Source of the DNA: Arthrobacter yangruifuii
Lineage (GTDB): Bacteria > Actinomycetota > Actinomycetes > Actinomycetales > Micrococcaceae
Assembly: GCF_009192775.1 (NCBI RefSeq)
Contig: NZ_VTFX01000006.1
Span: forward strand, 124,001 to 188,000
Direction of reading: 5' to 3'
Length of the DNA stretch: 64,000 nt
This document shows, one piece after another, positions 27,542 through 36,030 of this stretch. How positions within the stretch are numbered: the first letter of the stretch is position 1; the number at the start of each line of letters is the position of its first letter. The notes beneath the pieces are model-generated. The model worked only from the letters and a program-made list of their open reading frames with translations, was not told where the DNA came from and searched no databases. The position numbers and the translations under genes are program-made.

Positions 27542-27847
27542 ATGCCTTCTTTCCGCGTCCAGTTGAACATCCTCGGATTGTTGCCGGGCAACCCGCCGGA
27601 GGCAGTGATGGAAACGGCCGTCCAGGCACTGGCGGCCGCACACCATGTGGAGGCAAACCAGCTGGATATCGTCTCCGGAGTTCCGCGGATCACGCTGCGT
27701 TTCACGGTCCCGGACGATGAATGGTCCGTGGAAAATTCCCGGGCACGCCGCGCCGCCATCAACATGCGGGCGGCCGTTGAAGAAGTGGCCAAGGGACAGG
27801 ACCTGCGGGTGCTCCGCCGCATACGCGGCCGCTGGACGGTGTTGTAG
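27542..27847 (+). CDS. Small hypothetical protein, 101 aa
   Basis: A 101-residue protein starting MPSFRVQLNILGLLPGNPPE. It shows an alternating strand-helix-strand-strand pattern (SFRVQLNILGL, helix PEAVMETAVQALAAAHHVEA, strand LDIVSGVPRITLRFTV, helix ARRAAINMRAAVEEVAKGQD, strand LRVLRRIRGRWTVL), like a small ferredoxin-like alpha/beta domain. I do not recognise the family. It is cytoplasmic and ends 24 bases before the convergent pseudouridine synthase stop. Confidence 0.75.
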   Translation: MPSFRVQLNILGLLPGNPPEAVMETAVQALAAAHHVEANQLDIVSGVPRITLRFTVPDDEWSVENSRARRAAINMRAAVEEVAKGQDLRVLRRIRGRWTVL

Positions 27848-27871
27848 AAAACCGCTGCTGGAGAAGAGGAC

Positions 27872-28777
27872 CTAGGCCGCGGAGAACGCGTCCAGCGACA
27901 ACCGGCTGCGGTATTCCACCGGCTCCCGCGTCAGGGGATCGGTGAACTGCACGGACCGCGCCAGCAGCTGCAGCGGCTTGGCATAGTTGTCCGGCGCCTG
28001 GGGCAGCAGCTCCGGGTAGAACGAATCATTCAGGATCCCGATGCCCTGGGACGCCATGTGCACCCGCAGCTGGTGGGTCTTGCCGGTATGCGGCAGCAAC
28101 CGGTACCGGCCCAGCCCGGCGCTGCTTTCCATCAGCTCGATCCGGGTCTCCGCGTTGGGTTCGCCCTCGATTTCCTGGGCCAGCAGGTAGGTCCGCGACT
28201 TGATCATCCGGCTGCGGACCACGCGGGGCAGTTCGAGGTCCTCCCGGACGGGAGCAACGGCCTCGTATTCCTTGCTGATCCGCCGCTTTTCGAAGAGGGT
28301 CTGGTACTTGCCGCGGGTTTCGGGGTTGGTGGAGAACAGGAGCACTCCGGCGGTCATGCGGTCCAGCCGGTGCATGGGAATCAGGTCCGGAATGCCCAGC
28401 TGGACCCGCAGGCGCACCAGCGCGGACTCGGCCACATACATGCCGCCCGGCGTCGTTGGCAGGAAATGGGGCTTATCCACCACCAGCAGGTCTTCGTCCT
28501 GATGCAGGATGCCGATCTCCACCGGTATCCGCTCCTCCGGGGGGAGCTCCCGGTAATACCAAATGAAGGTGTGCGCCGTCAGAGGCGTGGCCGGTGTCAG
28601 CGGAACGCCGCCCAGGCCGACCACTTCACCGCGCTCGAAACGGTCCACAATGCCGTCCGGGTCCACATGGCCGAAGCGTTCCAGGACATAGTCCAGAGCG
28701 GTGTCCCATGGTCCATCGCCGGGAAGGCGCAGGCGGGTGGCGTTGACTCCGTTGCGCACGGGAAGCGGGGACTGCAT
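27872..28777 (-). CDS. RluA-family pseudouridine synthase
   Basis: A 301-residue protein from the ATG at 28777. The catalytic motif is IPMHRLDRMTAGVLLFS (Asp in HRLDR) and the binding loops DEDLLVVDKPHFLPTTPGG and LLPHTGKTHQLRVHMAS are intact. RluA-type enzymes isomerise uridine to pseudouridine in 23S rRNA or tRNA. The N-terminal part (about 1-75) lacks a clear S4 domain, and the HRLDRMTAG form with WYYRELPPEERIPVE is the actinobacterial subgroup. The frame extends 67 codons further upstream but that part is low complexity and overlaps the SulP leader. The target site cannot be predicted. Confidence 0.9.
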   Translation of the reverse strand: MQSPLPVRNGVNATRLRLPGDGPWDTALDYVLERFGHVDPDGIVDRFERGEVVGLGGVPLTPATPLTAHTFIWYYRELPPEERIPVEIGILHQDEDLLVVDKPHFLPTTPGGMYVAESALVRLRVQLGIPDLIPMHRLDRMTAGVLLFSTNPETRGKYQTLFEKRRISKEYEAVAPVREDLELPRVVRSRMIKSRTYLLAQEIEGEPNAETRIELMESSAGLGRYRLLPHTGKTHQLRVHMASQGIGILNDSFYPELLPQAPDNYAKPLQLLARSVQFTDPLTREPVEYRSRLSLDAFSAA

Positions 28778-28902
28778 CACCGTTTCAGGATATCGCGCGT
28801 GCGGGCTTAAATTAGGCTGGGCTGTTCCTGCGGAGCCAGGCCGGCCCCTGCCCGGGATCCAAGCGGATCCGGCTGAAAAACCCACATCCGAAACGGAGCC
28901 AG

Positions 28903-30495
28903 GTGGCACCCAAACGAGTTCTCCCGCCTTCTGAACCGGCACAGCCGAAGAAACCGACGCAGCCGAAGGAACCGGCACGGCCGACGGGACCGACGCCGGA
29001 AACTGCGGCAGCCCTCACGCCCGAGCAGCGCCAGTCCGTCCTGCGCACCCTGCGGTCACCGAAGCTGCTCAGGACCGAAGTACTGGCCGGACTGGTAGTG
29101 GCCCTGGCGCTGATTCCCGAGGCGCTGGCCTTCTCCGTCATCGCCGGGGTGGACCCGAGGATCGGCCTTTTTTCGGCCTTCACCATGGCGGTCACCATCT
29201 CCTTCCTGGGTGGCCGTCCGGCCATGATTTCCGCCGCCACCGGCGCCGTCGCCCTCGTTATTGCCCCGCTGGTGGCGTCCCACGGCGTGGAGTACATGGT
29301 TGCCGCGGTGCTGCTGGCCGGGGTTTTCCAGGTGCTGCTCGCGCTGCTCGGAGTGGCCAAGCTGATGCGCTTCATTCCGCGCCAGGTCATGGTGGGCTTC
29401 GTCAACGCGCTGTCCATCCTCATCTTCATCGCGCAGGTGCCCGAGCTGCTGGGCGTGCCCTGGCTGGTGTATCCGCTCACGGCCCTGGGGCTGCTCATCG
29501 TCTTCGGACTGCCGCGGCTGACGACGGCGGTGCCTGCGTCGCTGGTGGCCATCGTCGTCATCACGGCCATCACGGTGGCCGCCTCGGTCACCGTCCCCAC
29601 CGTGGGGAATAAGGGTGATCTGCCGGACAGTCTGCCGTCCCTGCTGCTGCCGGACGTTCCCTTCAACCTGGACACCTTGCAGGTGATTTTCCCGTACGCG
29701 CTGGCCGTCGCGTTTGTGGGACTGCTGGAATCACTCATGACAGCCAAACTTGTCGACGACGTCACCGATACCCGCTCCAACAAGACCCGCGAAGCCTGGG
29801 GTCAGGGCGCCGCCAACATCATCACCGGGTTCTTCGGCGGGATGGGCGGCTGCGCGATGATCGGCCAGACCATGATCAATGTGAAGGGCTCCGGCGCGCG
29901 GACCCGGATTTCCACCTTCTTTGCCGGCGTTTTCCTGCTCCTCCTGGTGGTGGTTTTCGGAGATGTGGTGGCGCTGATTCCCATGGCGGCGCTGGTGGCC
30001 GTCATGATCTTCGTGGCCGTAACCAGCTTTGACTGGCACAGCATCCGTCCCTCCACCCTGAAGATGATGCCCAAGAGCGAAACCGCCGTCATGCTGGCCA
30101 CCGTGGTGGTGACCGTCTGGACCCACAACCTGGCCGCAGGCGTCGGCGTCGGCGTGCTCGTGGCGATGGTGCTGTTCGCCCGCCGGGTGGCGCACTTCGT
30201 CACCGTGGACCGCACAGTCACCGGGAACGACGCCGGGGCCACCGCCGTCTACACGGTGAACGGCGAGCTGTTTTTCGCTTCTTCGAATGATCTGTACTCG
30301 CAGTTCGAGTACGTCCTGGATCCGGCGCACGTGGTTATTGACCTGAGCGGCTCCCATGTCTGGGATGCCTCCACCGTGGCCGCTCTCGACGCCGTCACGG
30401 CGAAATACCGGCGGCGCGGAACGGAAGTGCGCATCACCGGGCTGAACGACGCAAGCGTGCAGATGCGGCAGCGCATGGCGGGGAAACTGCCGTAG
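28903..30495 (+). CDS. SulP family anion transporter with STAS domain
   Basis: A 530-residue protein. After a Pro/Lys-rich N-terminal tail (about residues 1-40, with QPKKPTQPKEP repeats) come about ten to twelve membrane segments (58-420) starting VLAGLVVALALIPEALAFSV, with the SulP signature and FFGGMGGCAMIGQTMINVKG. The C-terminal STAS domain (about 430-530) includes VVIDLSGSHVWDASTVAALD, with Ser at the usual phosphorylation-like position replaced by the DAST context. SulP proteins carry sulfate, bicarbonate or related anions. The start is GTG at 28903. The gene is divergent from the pseudouridine synthase and stands alone. Confidence 0.92.
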   Translation: MAPKRVLPPSEPAQPKKPTQPKEPARPTGPTPETAAALTPEQRQSVLRTLRSPKLLRTEVLAGLVVALALIPEALAFSVIAGVDPRIGLFSAFTMAVTISFLGGRPAMISAATGAVALVIAPLVASHGVEYMVAAVLLAGVFQVLLALLGVAKLMRFIPRQVMVGFVNALSILIFIAQVPELLGVPWLVYPLTALGLLIVFGLPRLTTAVPASLVAIVVITAITVAASVTVPTVGNKGDLPDSLPSLLLPDVPFNLDTLQVIFPYALAVAFVGLLESLMTAKLVDDVTDTRSNKTREAWGQGAANIITGFFGGMGGCAMIGQTMINVKGSGARTRISTFFAGVFLLLLVVVFGDVVALIPMAALVAVMIFVAVTSFDWHSIRPSTLKMMPKSETAVMLATVVVTVWTHNLAAGVGVGVLVAMVLFARRVAHFVTVDRTVTGNDAGATAVYTVNGELFFASSNDLYSQFEYVLDPAHVVIDLSGSHVWDASTVAALDAVTAKYRRRGTEVRITGLNDASVQMRQRMAGKLP

Positions 30496-30593
30496 CTGAC
30501 ACTGCTTTCTCACTGCGCGGGCGTGATCATAACTCCGGCACAGAACAGGGTGGCGCCCCTGGAGCGCGTGAGATATCCCACTCGATAATTAGG

Positions 30594-30607
30594 GCATAAA
30601 AATATGC
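30594..30607. promoter_or_regulatory. Inverted repeat GCATAAAAATATGC upstream of the iron operon
   Basis: A 5+4+5 dyad in the most AT-rich part of the 190-base gap before the ABC operon, 79 bases before the TTG start. It is a possible operator or part of a promoter region (ATAATT lies just upstream at 30585-30590). Confidence 0.35.
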
Positions 30608-30634
30608 TGTAATCCGTTTCGGTGTGCTCTGATG

Positions 30635-30670
30635 TTTAGGTCATCCCTCGCCAAGGCGGGGCTTACCTGA
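30635..30670 (+). promoter_or_regulatory. Dyad TTTAGGT...TTACCTGA with inner hairpin, possible iron-regulator or leader site
   Basis: TTAGGT (30636-30641) and ACCTGA (30665-30670) flank an inner CGCC/GGCG hairpin, 15 bases before the start of the substrate-binding protein gene. The half-sites recall the TTAGGTTAG half of DtxR/IdeR boxes, but the spacing is wider than the classic 19-bp box. An RNA hairpin in the leader is the alternative. Confidence 0.35.
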
Positions 30671-30685
30671 GCGATAGGAACACCG

Positions 30686-31822
30686 TTGTCCCGGTCCACC
30701 ATTCCTGCATTTCCGTCACGCCGCGCCCTGCTCGGCGGGGGCCTCGGCCTGGCCGCGCTTGCCCTCGGAGCCTGCTCCTCCCGTGACACTGTCGGGACCG
30801 CGGGCGCTGCCGGTGCGGCAGGATCCGGTGGTTTTACGGTGACCGATATGCGCGGCGTGCAGGTGTCCTTTGACGCTCCGGTGCAGCGGATTGCCACGAC
30901 GGTGATTCCCTCCCCGTCCATGCTGACCGCGGTGGACAGTGGCTACGGCCGGATTGTCGGCATTAACGAATCCACGCTGCAGGCCAACCAGCAGGGCCTG
31001 TTCGGGGAGATGTTCCCCGAGTCGAAAACCACCACCACCATTTCGCCGTCGAGCTTCACCCCCAACATCGAAACCCTCACCAAGCTCAACCCGGATGTGG
31101 TGTTCCAGTGGGCGGACCAGGGCGACGGGCTGGTGGAACCGCTGGAAAACGCGGGTTTCAAGACCGTGTGCCTGCTCTACGGCACACAGGAGTACCTGGA
31201 AACCTGGGTGTCCCTGTTTTCCACCATCCTCGGAAAACCCGAGCGCGGCACAGAAATCGTGGACTGGATGCACGCCGAAATCAGCCGGCTGCGGGACGAG
31301 CTGTCCGGAGTTTCCACACCGGTGCGCGCAGTCCATCTGGGCCAGTCCGGTGACGGCTATTCAGCCTCGAACAAGTCCTCCTACATGCACTACTGGATGG
31401 AGCTGGCCGGCGGACGGAACATGGCGGCGGAGAACCTCTCGGCCGAAAACGTGGTCAGCGCCGAACAGCTGATTGAGTGGGATCCGGAAGTCATCACCCT
31501 GGGCGGGTTTGATCAGCGCAGCCCCGCAGAGGTGTACGCCGATCCGGCCCTGGCCTCCCTGTCCGCCGTCCGCAACCGCCGGGTCTACAAGGCTCCGCTG
31601 GGAGGCTACCGCTGGGAGGTTCCATGCGCCGAATCACCGCTGATGTGGCAGTGGGCGGCCGAGGTCTTCCACCCGGGCCGGACCACCCGGAACCTGCGTG
31701 CGGCCATGAAGGAAAAGATTGCGTACCTCTACGGATACGAGGTCTCGGAAGCCCAGATTGATGCCGCCCTGCGGCTGGACCTGAACGGAGCCAGCAGTGG
31801 CTACGACGTCTTCCGCCGCTAA
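30686..31822 (+). CDS. Iron-type ABC transporter substrate-binding lipoprotein
   Basis: A 378-residue exported protein. The N-terminus SRRALLGGGLGLAALALGACSS combines a twin Arg before the hydrophobic core with a lipobox LGAC (Cys29), so it is a lipoprotein, perhaps Tat-exported. The mature part has the FecB/BtuF fold: FTVTDMRGVQVSFDAPVQRIATT at its start, NPDVVFQWADQG, a long central helix, and ALASLSAVRNRRVYKAPLG near the end. Such proteins bind ferric siderophores, heme or cobalamin. It starts with TTG (GATAGGAACACCG upstream). The permease gene overlaps its end by 26 bases. The ligand is not determined. Confidence 0.9.
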   Translation: MSRSTIPAFPSRRALLGGGLGLAALALGACSSRDTVGTAGAAGAAGSGGFTVTDMRGVQVSFDAPVQRIATTVIPSPSMLTAVDSGYGRIVGINESTLQANQQGLFGEMFPESKTTTTISPSSFTPNIETLTKLNPDVVFQWADQGDGLVEPLENAGFKTVCLLYGTQEYLETWVSLFSTILGKPERGTEIVDWMHAEISRLRDELSGVSTPVRAVHLGQSGDGYSASNKSSYMHYWMELAGGRNMAAENLSAENVVSAEQLIEWDPEVITLGGFDQRSPAEVYADPALASLSAVRNRRVYKAPLGGYRWEVPCAESPLMWQWAAEVFHPGRTTRNLRAAMKEKIAYLYGYEVSEAQIDAALRLDLNGASSGYDVFRR

Positions 31823-32948
31823 GCGACGCACCGGGTCCGACGGATCCGGTACGTCTGCAGGGTCCGACGGGACCGGTACGAACGGTGAACCCGACGCCGC
31901 GTCGTCGTCGTCCCGCCGCCGCCGGTTCATCCTTCCGCTGTGTGTCCTGATCCTGTGCGCGGTGGCCCTGATTTCCATGGCGGCCGGCCGGTACTGGGTG
32001 CCGCCCAACGAGATCCTGCGCATCCTGTTCAACGAGGTTTCCGCCCTCTTCGGCGGCGACGGCCTGGTCCGCCGGACCTGGACCGAGCAGGAAGCCACCG
32101 TTGTCCTGGATGTCCGGCTGCCCCGCGTGCTCCTGGCCTTCCTGGTGGGTGCCGCCCTCTCGCTCGGCGGTGCCTGCCTGCAGGCGCTGTTCCGCAACCC
32201 GCTGGTCAGCCCGGACATCATCGGCGTCACGGCCGGTGCGTCCTTCGGCGGGGTGCTGGTCCTGACCCTCGGGCTGTCCGGCGGCTGGATGGTGGGCGGT
32301 GCGTTCGGCTTCGGTCTCGCCGCGCTGGCCGGGGTGCTGCTCCTCGGCAGGCTGGGCGGGCGGGACAACGCCATGCTGATGATTGTGCTGGGCGGAATTG
32401 TGGTGGCCGCGTTCTTCAACGCGCTGGTCTCCTTCATGACCTACCTCGCGGACCCGTACTCCGAACTGCCGTCGATTGTGCACTGGCTGCTGGGCTCCAT
32501 TGCCGCGGCCAGCTATGACAAGGTGCTGACCGCCCTGGTGCCGGTGGCTATCGGCGCCCTGGTGGTGCTGGCCCTGCGCTGGCGGCTGAACGTGCTCTCG
32601 CTGGGCGACGACGACGCCGCGGCCCTGGGCGTGAATCCGCACCGTTCCCGGGTGCTGCTCCTGTGCGCGGTGGCCCTGATGACTGCCGGCACCGTGGCCG
32701 TGGCCGGCGCCGTCGGCTGGGTGGGACTGGTGGTTCCGCACCTGGCCCGGCTCTGGGTGGGTCCGGACCACCGGATCCTGCTGCCGGCATCGCTGCTGCT
32801 GGGCGGCACCTACCTAATGCTCATCGACACCCTCAGCCGCTCCATCACCAGCAGCGAACTGCCGCTGGGCATCCTGACGGCCATTATCGGCGCCCCGGTG
32901 TTTGTCGTGCTGCTGGCCCGTTCGCAGAAGAAAGCCGCCCTCTCATGA
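31797..32948 (+). CDS. FecCD-type iron ABC transporter permease
   Basis: A 383-residue protein starting with GTG inside the end of the binding-protein gene (GGAG seven bases upstream). After a Ser/Gly/Thr-rich cytoplasmic tail (about 1-38) it has nine or ten membrane helices. FecCD landmarks are VLDVRLPRVLLAFLVGAALS, GACLQALFRNPLVSPDIIGV, GVNPHRSRVLLLCAVALMTA, and GAVGWVGLVVPHLARLWVGPDHR. It forms the transmembrane homodimer for siderophore or heme uptake; no second permease gene is present. Its TGA overlaps the ATG of the ATPase gene (ATGA). Confidence 0.93.
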   Translation: MATTSSAAKRRTGSDGSGTSAGSDGTGTNGEPDAASSSSRRRRFILPLCVLILCAVALISMAAGRYWVPPNEILRILFNEVSALFGGDGLVRRTWTEQEATVVLDVRLPRVLLAFLVGAALSLGGACLQALFRNPLVSPDIIGVTAGASFGGVLVLTLGLSGGWMVGGAFGFGLAALAGVLLLGRLGGRDNAMLMIVLGGIVVAAFFNALVSFMTYLADPYSELPSIVHWLLGSIAAASYDKVLTALVPVAIGALVVLALRWRLNVLSLGDDDAAALGVNPHRSRVLLLCAVALMTAGTVAVAGAVGWVGLVVPHLARLWVGPDHRILLPASLLLGGTYLMLIDTLSRSITSSELPLGILTAIIGAPVFVVLLARSQKKAALS

Positions 32949-33895
32949 CCGTCATTTCCCGGCCCCGTTCCGTTCCCGGCAACCCCGAAGGCAACCCCGA
33001 AGGCAACCCCGACGGCAACCCCGACGGCAACCCCGACGGCAACCCGGCCGGTGTCGCACCCCTGATGCAGGCCACCGATCTGGGGTTCCGCTATTCCCGG
33101 CTGCGCCCGTGGCTTTTCCGGAACCTCGGTTTTTCCCTGGAGCGCGGGGAAATCCTCTCCATCCTCGGCCCCAACGCGCGCGGCAAGACCACGCTGCTCA
33201 AGTGCCTGTCCGGGCTGCTGGCTCCGCGGGAAGGGCAGGTGCACGGCGCCAACGGCATCGGCTACGTACCGCAGGACCACGGTGCGGGCCCGTCCTTTTC
33301 CGTCGCCGACATGGTCCTGATGGGCCGTACCCGGCACCTGCGGGCGTATCAGACCCCGCGCCGCGAGGACCACGACGCCGCCGACGCAGCGATGGAACGG
33401 GTGGGGGTTGCCGGCTGGGCCGCACGTGACTACTCGCAGCTGTCCGGCGGGCAGCGGCAGCTGGTGCTGATTGCCCGGGCCGTGGCTTCCGGCTGCGAGC
33501 TCCTGATCCTCGATGAACCTGCCTCGGCGCTGGACCTGAACAACCAGTCCCGCGTGCTGGGCGTGCTTTCCGGACTGGCTGCGGACGGAATGGGCATCAT
33601 CATGACCACCCACCATCCGGACCACGCCCTGCATGTGTCCCGGAATGCCCTGCTGTTTGTGGGCAGCCACGATGTCCGCTGGGGGCCCACCGACGAGCTG
33701 CTCACCGGCCCGGCCCTTTCCGAGGTCTATGGCCTGCCCATCTGCACCCCGACCGTCGGCACTCTCTCCGGTGAACGAGTGATCGCGGTGCCGGACTTCG
33801 GTCCGTCCTGCCGCGCCTGCCCGGTGCCTGAAGCCGTGGGGGCCCCGCTTGCCGAGCTGCCCCTGCACATCTCCTCCCGAAAGGAACACCTGTGA
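32945..33895 (+). CDS. Iron-type ABC transporter ATP-binding protein with NPDG-repeat tail
   Basis: A 316-residue ATPase. The start at 32945 overlaps the permease stop. Residues 12-36 are a GNPEG/GNPDG repeat with no counterpart in usual FecE proteins. Nucleotide-binding motifs follow: Walker A GPNARGKTT (75-83, with Ala-Arg in place of the common Gly-Ala/Ser), signature LSGGQRQLVLIARA (166-179), Walker B LLILDEPASALD (186-197), and the switch His in MTTHHPDHA. The C-terminal part has two Cys (SCRACPVPEA). It powers import with the preceding permease. Its TGA overlaps the GTG of the next gene, so that gene belongs to the same operon. Confidence 0.93.
   Translation: MTVISRPRSVPGNPEGNPEGNPDGNPDGNPDGNPAGVAPLMQATDLGFRYSRLRPWLFRNLGFSLERGEILSILGPNARGKTTLLKCLSGLLAPREGQVHGANGIGYVPQDHGAGPSFSVADMVLMGRTRHLRAYQTPRREDHDAADAAMERVGVAGWAARDYSQLSGGQRQLVLIARAVASGCELLILDEPASALDLNNQSRVLGVLSGLAADGMGIIMTTHHPDHALHVSRNALLFVGSHDVRWGPTDELLTGPALSEVYGLPICTPTVGTLSGERVIAVPDFGPSCRACPVPEAVGAPLAELPLHISSRKEHL
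32978..33049 (+). repeat. 12-bp tandem repeat, 6 copies (GGCAACCCCGAC)
   Basis: Six head-to-tail 12-base units start at 32978, 32990, 33002, 33014, 33026 and 33038; two end GAA, three end GAC, and the last is diverged. They encode GNPEG/GNPDG in the N-terminal tail of the ABC ATPase. Three consecutive units are identical, pointing to recent expansion. Confidence 0.92.
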
Positions 33896-35328
33896 TTATC
33901 CGCCTGATCGCCGGTACGCCGATGCGCGGCCAGACCGACCCCTCCTGGCGCGGCGCCCTCACCGACGTCGATGCCTACGACCTCAACGACGACGCCGCCC
34001 GGGCCCGGATCCTCGCAGCCGACGGATTGGTGATCGGCGGCGGCGTGGACCACCTGCTGCTGGGGCGCTACCGCGGGGAACTGACCGCGTTTGTCCGCGC
34101 CGGCGGCCGGGTGCTGGTCAACGGCCAGGTAGTCAAGCCCTTCATCGACGGGCTGGCCGTCTGGCGGAAACTGGAATTCCGCGGTCCGCAGGACGTCCGG
34201 CCGCATCAGGTCCAGCCGCATCCGGTCTGGGCGGGCATTGATTACCGGGACCTGCATTACCGCACCGGCGTGCCCGGAATCCACAGCTATGAGCGGCTGG
34301 AGGAGATCGGCGTCGCCGGATTCTACGGCCGGGGCTACCACCTGGACCTGCCCGAGGGCGCCTCGGTGGTGACAGGCATCGGTCCATACCGGCTGCCGCT
34401 GGACTACAGCTACCGGATCGGGGCGGGTGAAGTGCTGGTGCACGGCGGCAATGACCTCGAGAGCTTCAGCGACGACGGGTATCCCAGCCGCGTGCTCGGG
34501 CCGAACCTGGTTGCCTGGCTGAACGGGGGGCACGGGAGTGCGCACGACGGTGCAGGCCGGGCGGCCGCGTCCTCTGCTGCGCTCGACAACTCCACCGACG
34601 CTGCCGGCCCGGGGGCCGGTACTGGAACCCGCCGGCCTGCCGCCGGCCGTCAGCCCCGCCGACCTGCCGCCGGCCGTGAGCCCCGCCGACCCGGTGCCGC
34701 CCCGCGGATCGGGCTGCTGCACTGCGGCGCCTTCCAGCCGCTGCGGACCCTGGCCGATCCGGCCGTGGCGCCGTACCGGATCGAACCGGTTTACCTGCCG
34801 GAGGCCGACCCGGCCCAGCTCGCGGATCTGGACGTGCTGATTGTCGGCGACCGGCTGCATCAGGGCCAGCTCGCCCGCTTTGTCCCGGCGATCCTGGCCG
34901 CGCTGCAGGGCCCCGGGAAAACCGTCATCGTGCTGGGCGAAAACAAGGTGGAGCAGTGGCTGCCCGGCGTGGGGTACAGCTTCCGCCCCACGGTGTTCTG
35001 GATGTGGCGCACCGGCGAGGACAACGGCACCCGGCTCCGGCTGCCCGAGGATCCGCTGTGGGAGTTCTTCACCCCGTGGTCCGTGTCCTGGCACCACCAT
35101 GGACTGCTGCATCCGCGCCCCGGCGCCCGGTCCCTGGTGGTCATGGAGGAGGACGGCGCCGAGTCCGGCTCACTGCTGTACGTGGATGAGGTGAACCAGC
35201 CGGCCCGCCTGCTGGTGACCACCATGGACCCGGTCTACCACCACGGTTCCGGCTTTATGCCCGGCGCTTCGCAGCTGCTGTACTCGCTGCTGCGCTGGGT
35301 CACCGCCACGCATGCACCGCGGGCCTAG
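33892..35328 (+). CDS. Unrecognised double-domain protein of the iron ABC operon (glutamine-amidotransferase-like fold)
   Basis: A 478-residue protein whose GTG overlaps the ATPase stop (GTGA), with AAAGGAA seven bases upstream. It seems to be two related alpha/beta domains joined by a linker. Domain one (1-215): IIRLIAGTP, ADGLVIGGGVDHLLLGRYRG, FVRAGGRVLVNGQV, and GAGEVLVHGGNDLESF. Domain two (265-478): RIGLLHCGAFQPLRTLADP, LDVLIVGDRLHQGQL, VSWHHHGLLHPRPGAR, and NQPARLLVTTMDPVYHHGSG. Both end in a strand plus His-Gly segment, as in class I amidotransferase or ThuA-like folds, but no GxCxG nucleophile elbow is seen (only CGAF). The linker has RRPAAGR(Q/E)PRRP repeats. No signal peptide. It could act on the imported ligand or make a small ligand; this is inference. 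Confidence 0.7.
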   Translation: MIIRLIAGTPMRGQTDPSWRGALTDVDAYDLNDDAARARILAADGLVIGGGVDHLLLGRYRGELTAFVRAGGRVLVNGQVVKPFIDGLAVWRKLEFRGPQDVRPHQVQPHPVWAGIDYRDLHYRTGVPGIHSYERLEEIGVAGFYGRGYHLDLPEGASVVTGIGPYRLPLDYSYRIGAGEVLVHGGNDLESFSDDGYPSRVLGPNLVAWLNGGHGSAHDGAGRAAASSAALDNSTDAAGPGAGTGTRRPAAGRQPRRPAAGREPRRPGAAPRIGLLHCGAFQPLRTLADPAVAPYRIEPVYLPEADPAQLADLDVLIVGDRLHQGQLARFVPAILAALQGPGKTVIVLGENKVEQWLPGVGYSFRPTVFWMWRTGEDNGTRLRLPEDPLWEFFTPWSVSWHHHGLLHPRPGARSLVVMEEDGAESGSLLYVDEVNQPARLLVTTMDPVYHHGSGFMPGASQLLYSLLRWVTATHAPRA

Positions 35329-35364
35329 CAGCAGGCGCAGAAGTCCAACACCGCCGTCGTCCGG

Positions 35365-35961
35365 TCAGCCCAACAGCAGCCGGACGGCGAGGACCAGCAT
35401 GACCACACCGATCAGCAGATCCACAATCTGCCAGGTGCGCGGCCGGTTCAGCACCCCCGACAGTGCACGTGCCCCGTAGCCCAGTGCCGTGAACCAGATC
35501 AGGCTGCCGACGGCGGCTCCGGCCGCGAATATCCAGCGGGTGTCCGGCCCGTACTGGTTCGCGATGCTGCCCAAGAGCACCACGGTATCCAGATAGACAT
35601 GCGGGTTCAGGAAGGTCAGGGCGAGCGTGGTCAGGATGACGGTGCCCTTGGCCCGCGGTGCCTGCGCCTCCAGCACCGAAGGCTTCAGCGCGGAGATCAA
35701 TGACCGGATACCCCACCAGGTGAGATAAGCGGCGCCGCCCCAGCGGAGGATCTCCAGTACCGCCGGGAACCGGGACACTAATGCCCCGATCCCGGCGGTG
35801 CCGCCGAAGATCAACAGGGCATCGCTGATGATGCACAGGGCAACCACCACGCCGATGTGTTCCCGCCGCAGGCCCTGCCTCAGCACAAACGCATTCTGCG
35901 CCCCGATGGCGACAATCAATCCCAGTCCGGTGACCATGCCGGTTGCCCAAATACTCCACAT
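35365..35961 (-). CDS. LysE/ArgO family amino acid exporter
   Basis: A 198-residue membrane protein with about six helices. Family marks: the start VTGLGLIVAIGAQNAFVLRQGLRREHI, the ALCIISDALLIFGGTAGIG segment, and ALTFLNPHVYLDTVVLLGS. LysE and ArgO export lysine and arginine. It is divergent from an ArgP/LysG-type regulator gene with a 69-base shared gap, exactly the lysE-lysG arrangement known from Corynebacterium, where the regulator activates the exporter when basic amino acids accumulate. The ATG at 35961 is well placed relative to family starts. Confidence 0.92.
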   Translation of the reverse strand: MWSIWATGMVTGLGLIVAIGAQNAFVLRQGLRREHIGVVVALCIISDALLIFGGTAGIGALVSRFPAVLEILRWGGAAYLTWWGIRSLISALKPSVLEAQAPRAKGTVILTTLALTFLNPHVYLDTVVLLGSIANQYGPDTRWIFAAGAAVGSLIWFTALGYGARALSGVLNRPRTWQIVDLLIGVVMLVLAVRLLLG

Positions 35962-36030
35962 GCCTCGACGGTAACCACCACCGGCAATTCAGACAAACGA
36001 TAGATTTGAAGGATGCATTAGGTTTGCTTC

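Noticed and set aside
26288-27656. Long frames on both strands through the 26.3-27 kb gap and over the acidic-protein gene
   Set aside because: No start signal or family, Arg/Pro/Cys-rich composition, and they cross the tandem repeats and the terminator at 27438-27481.
28778-28978. N-terminal extension of the RluA-type protein by 67 codons
   Set aside because: The extension is low complexity, overlaps the promoter and start region of the divergent SulP gene, and is not part of the family.
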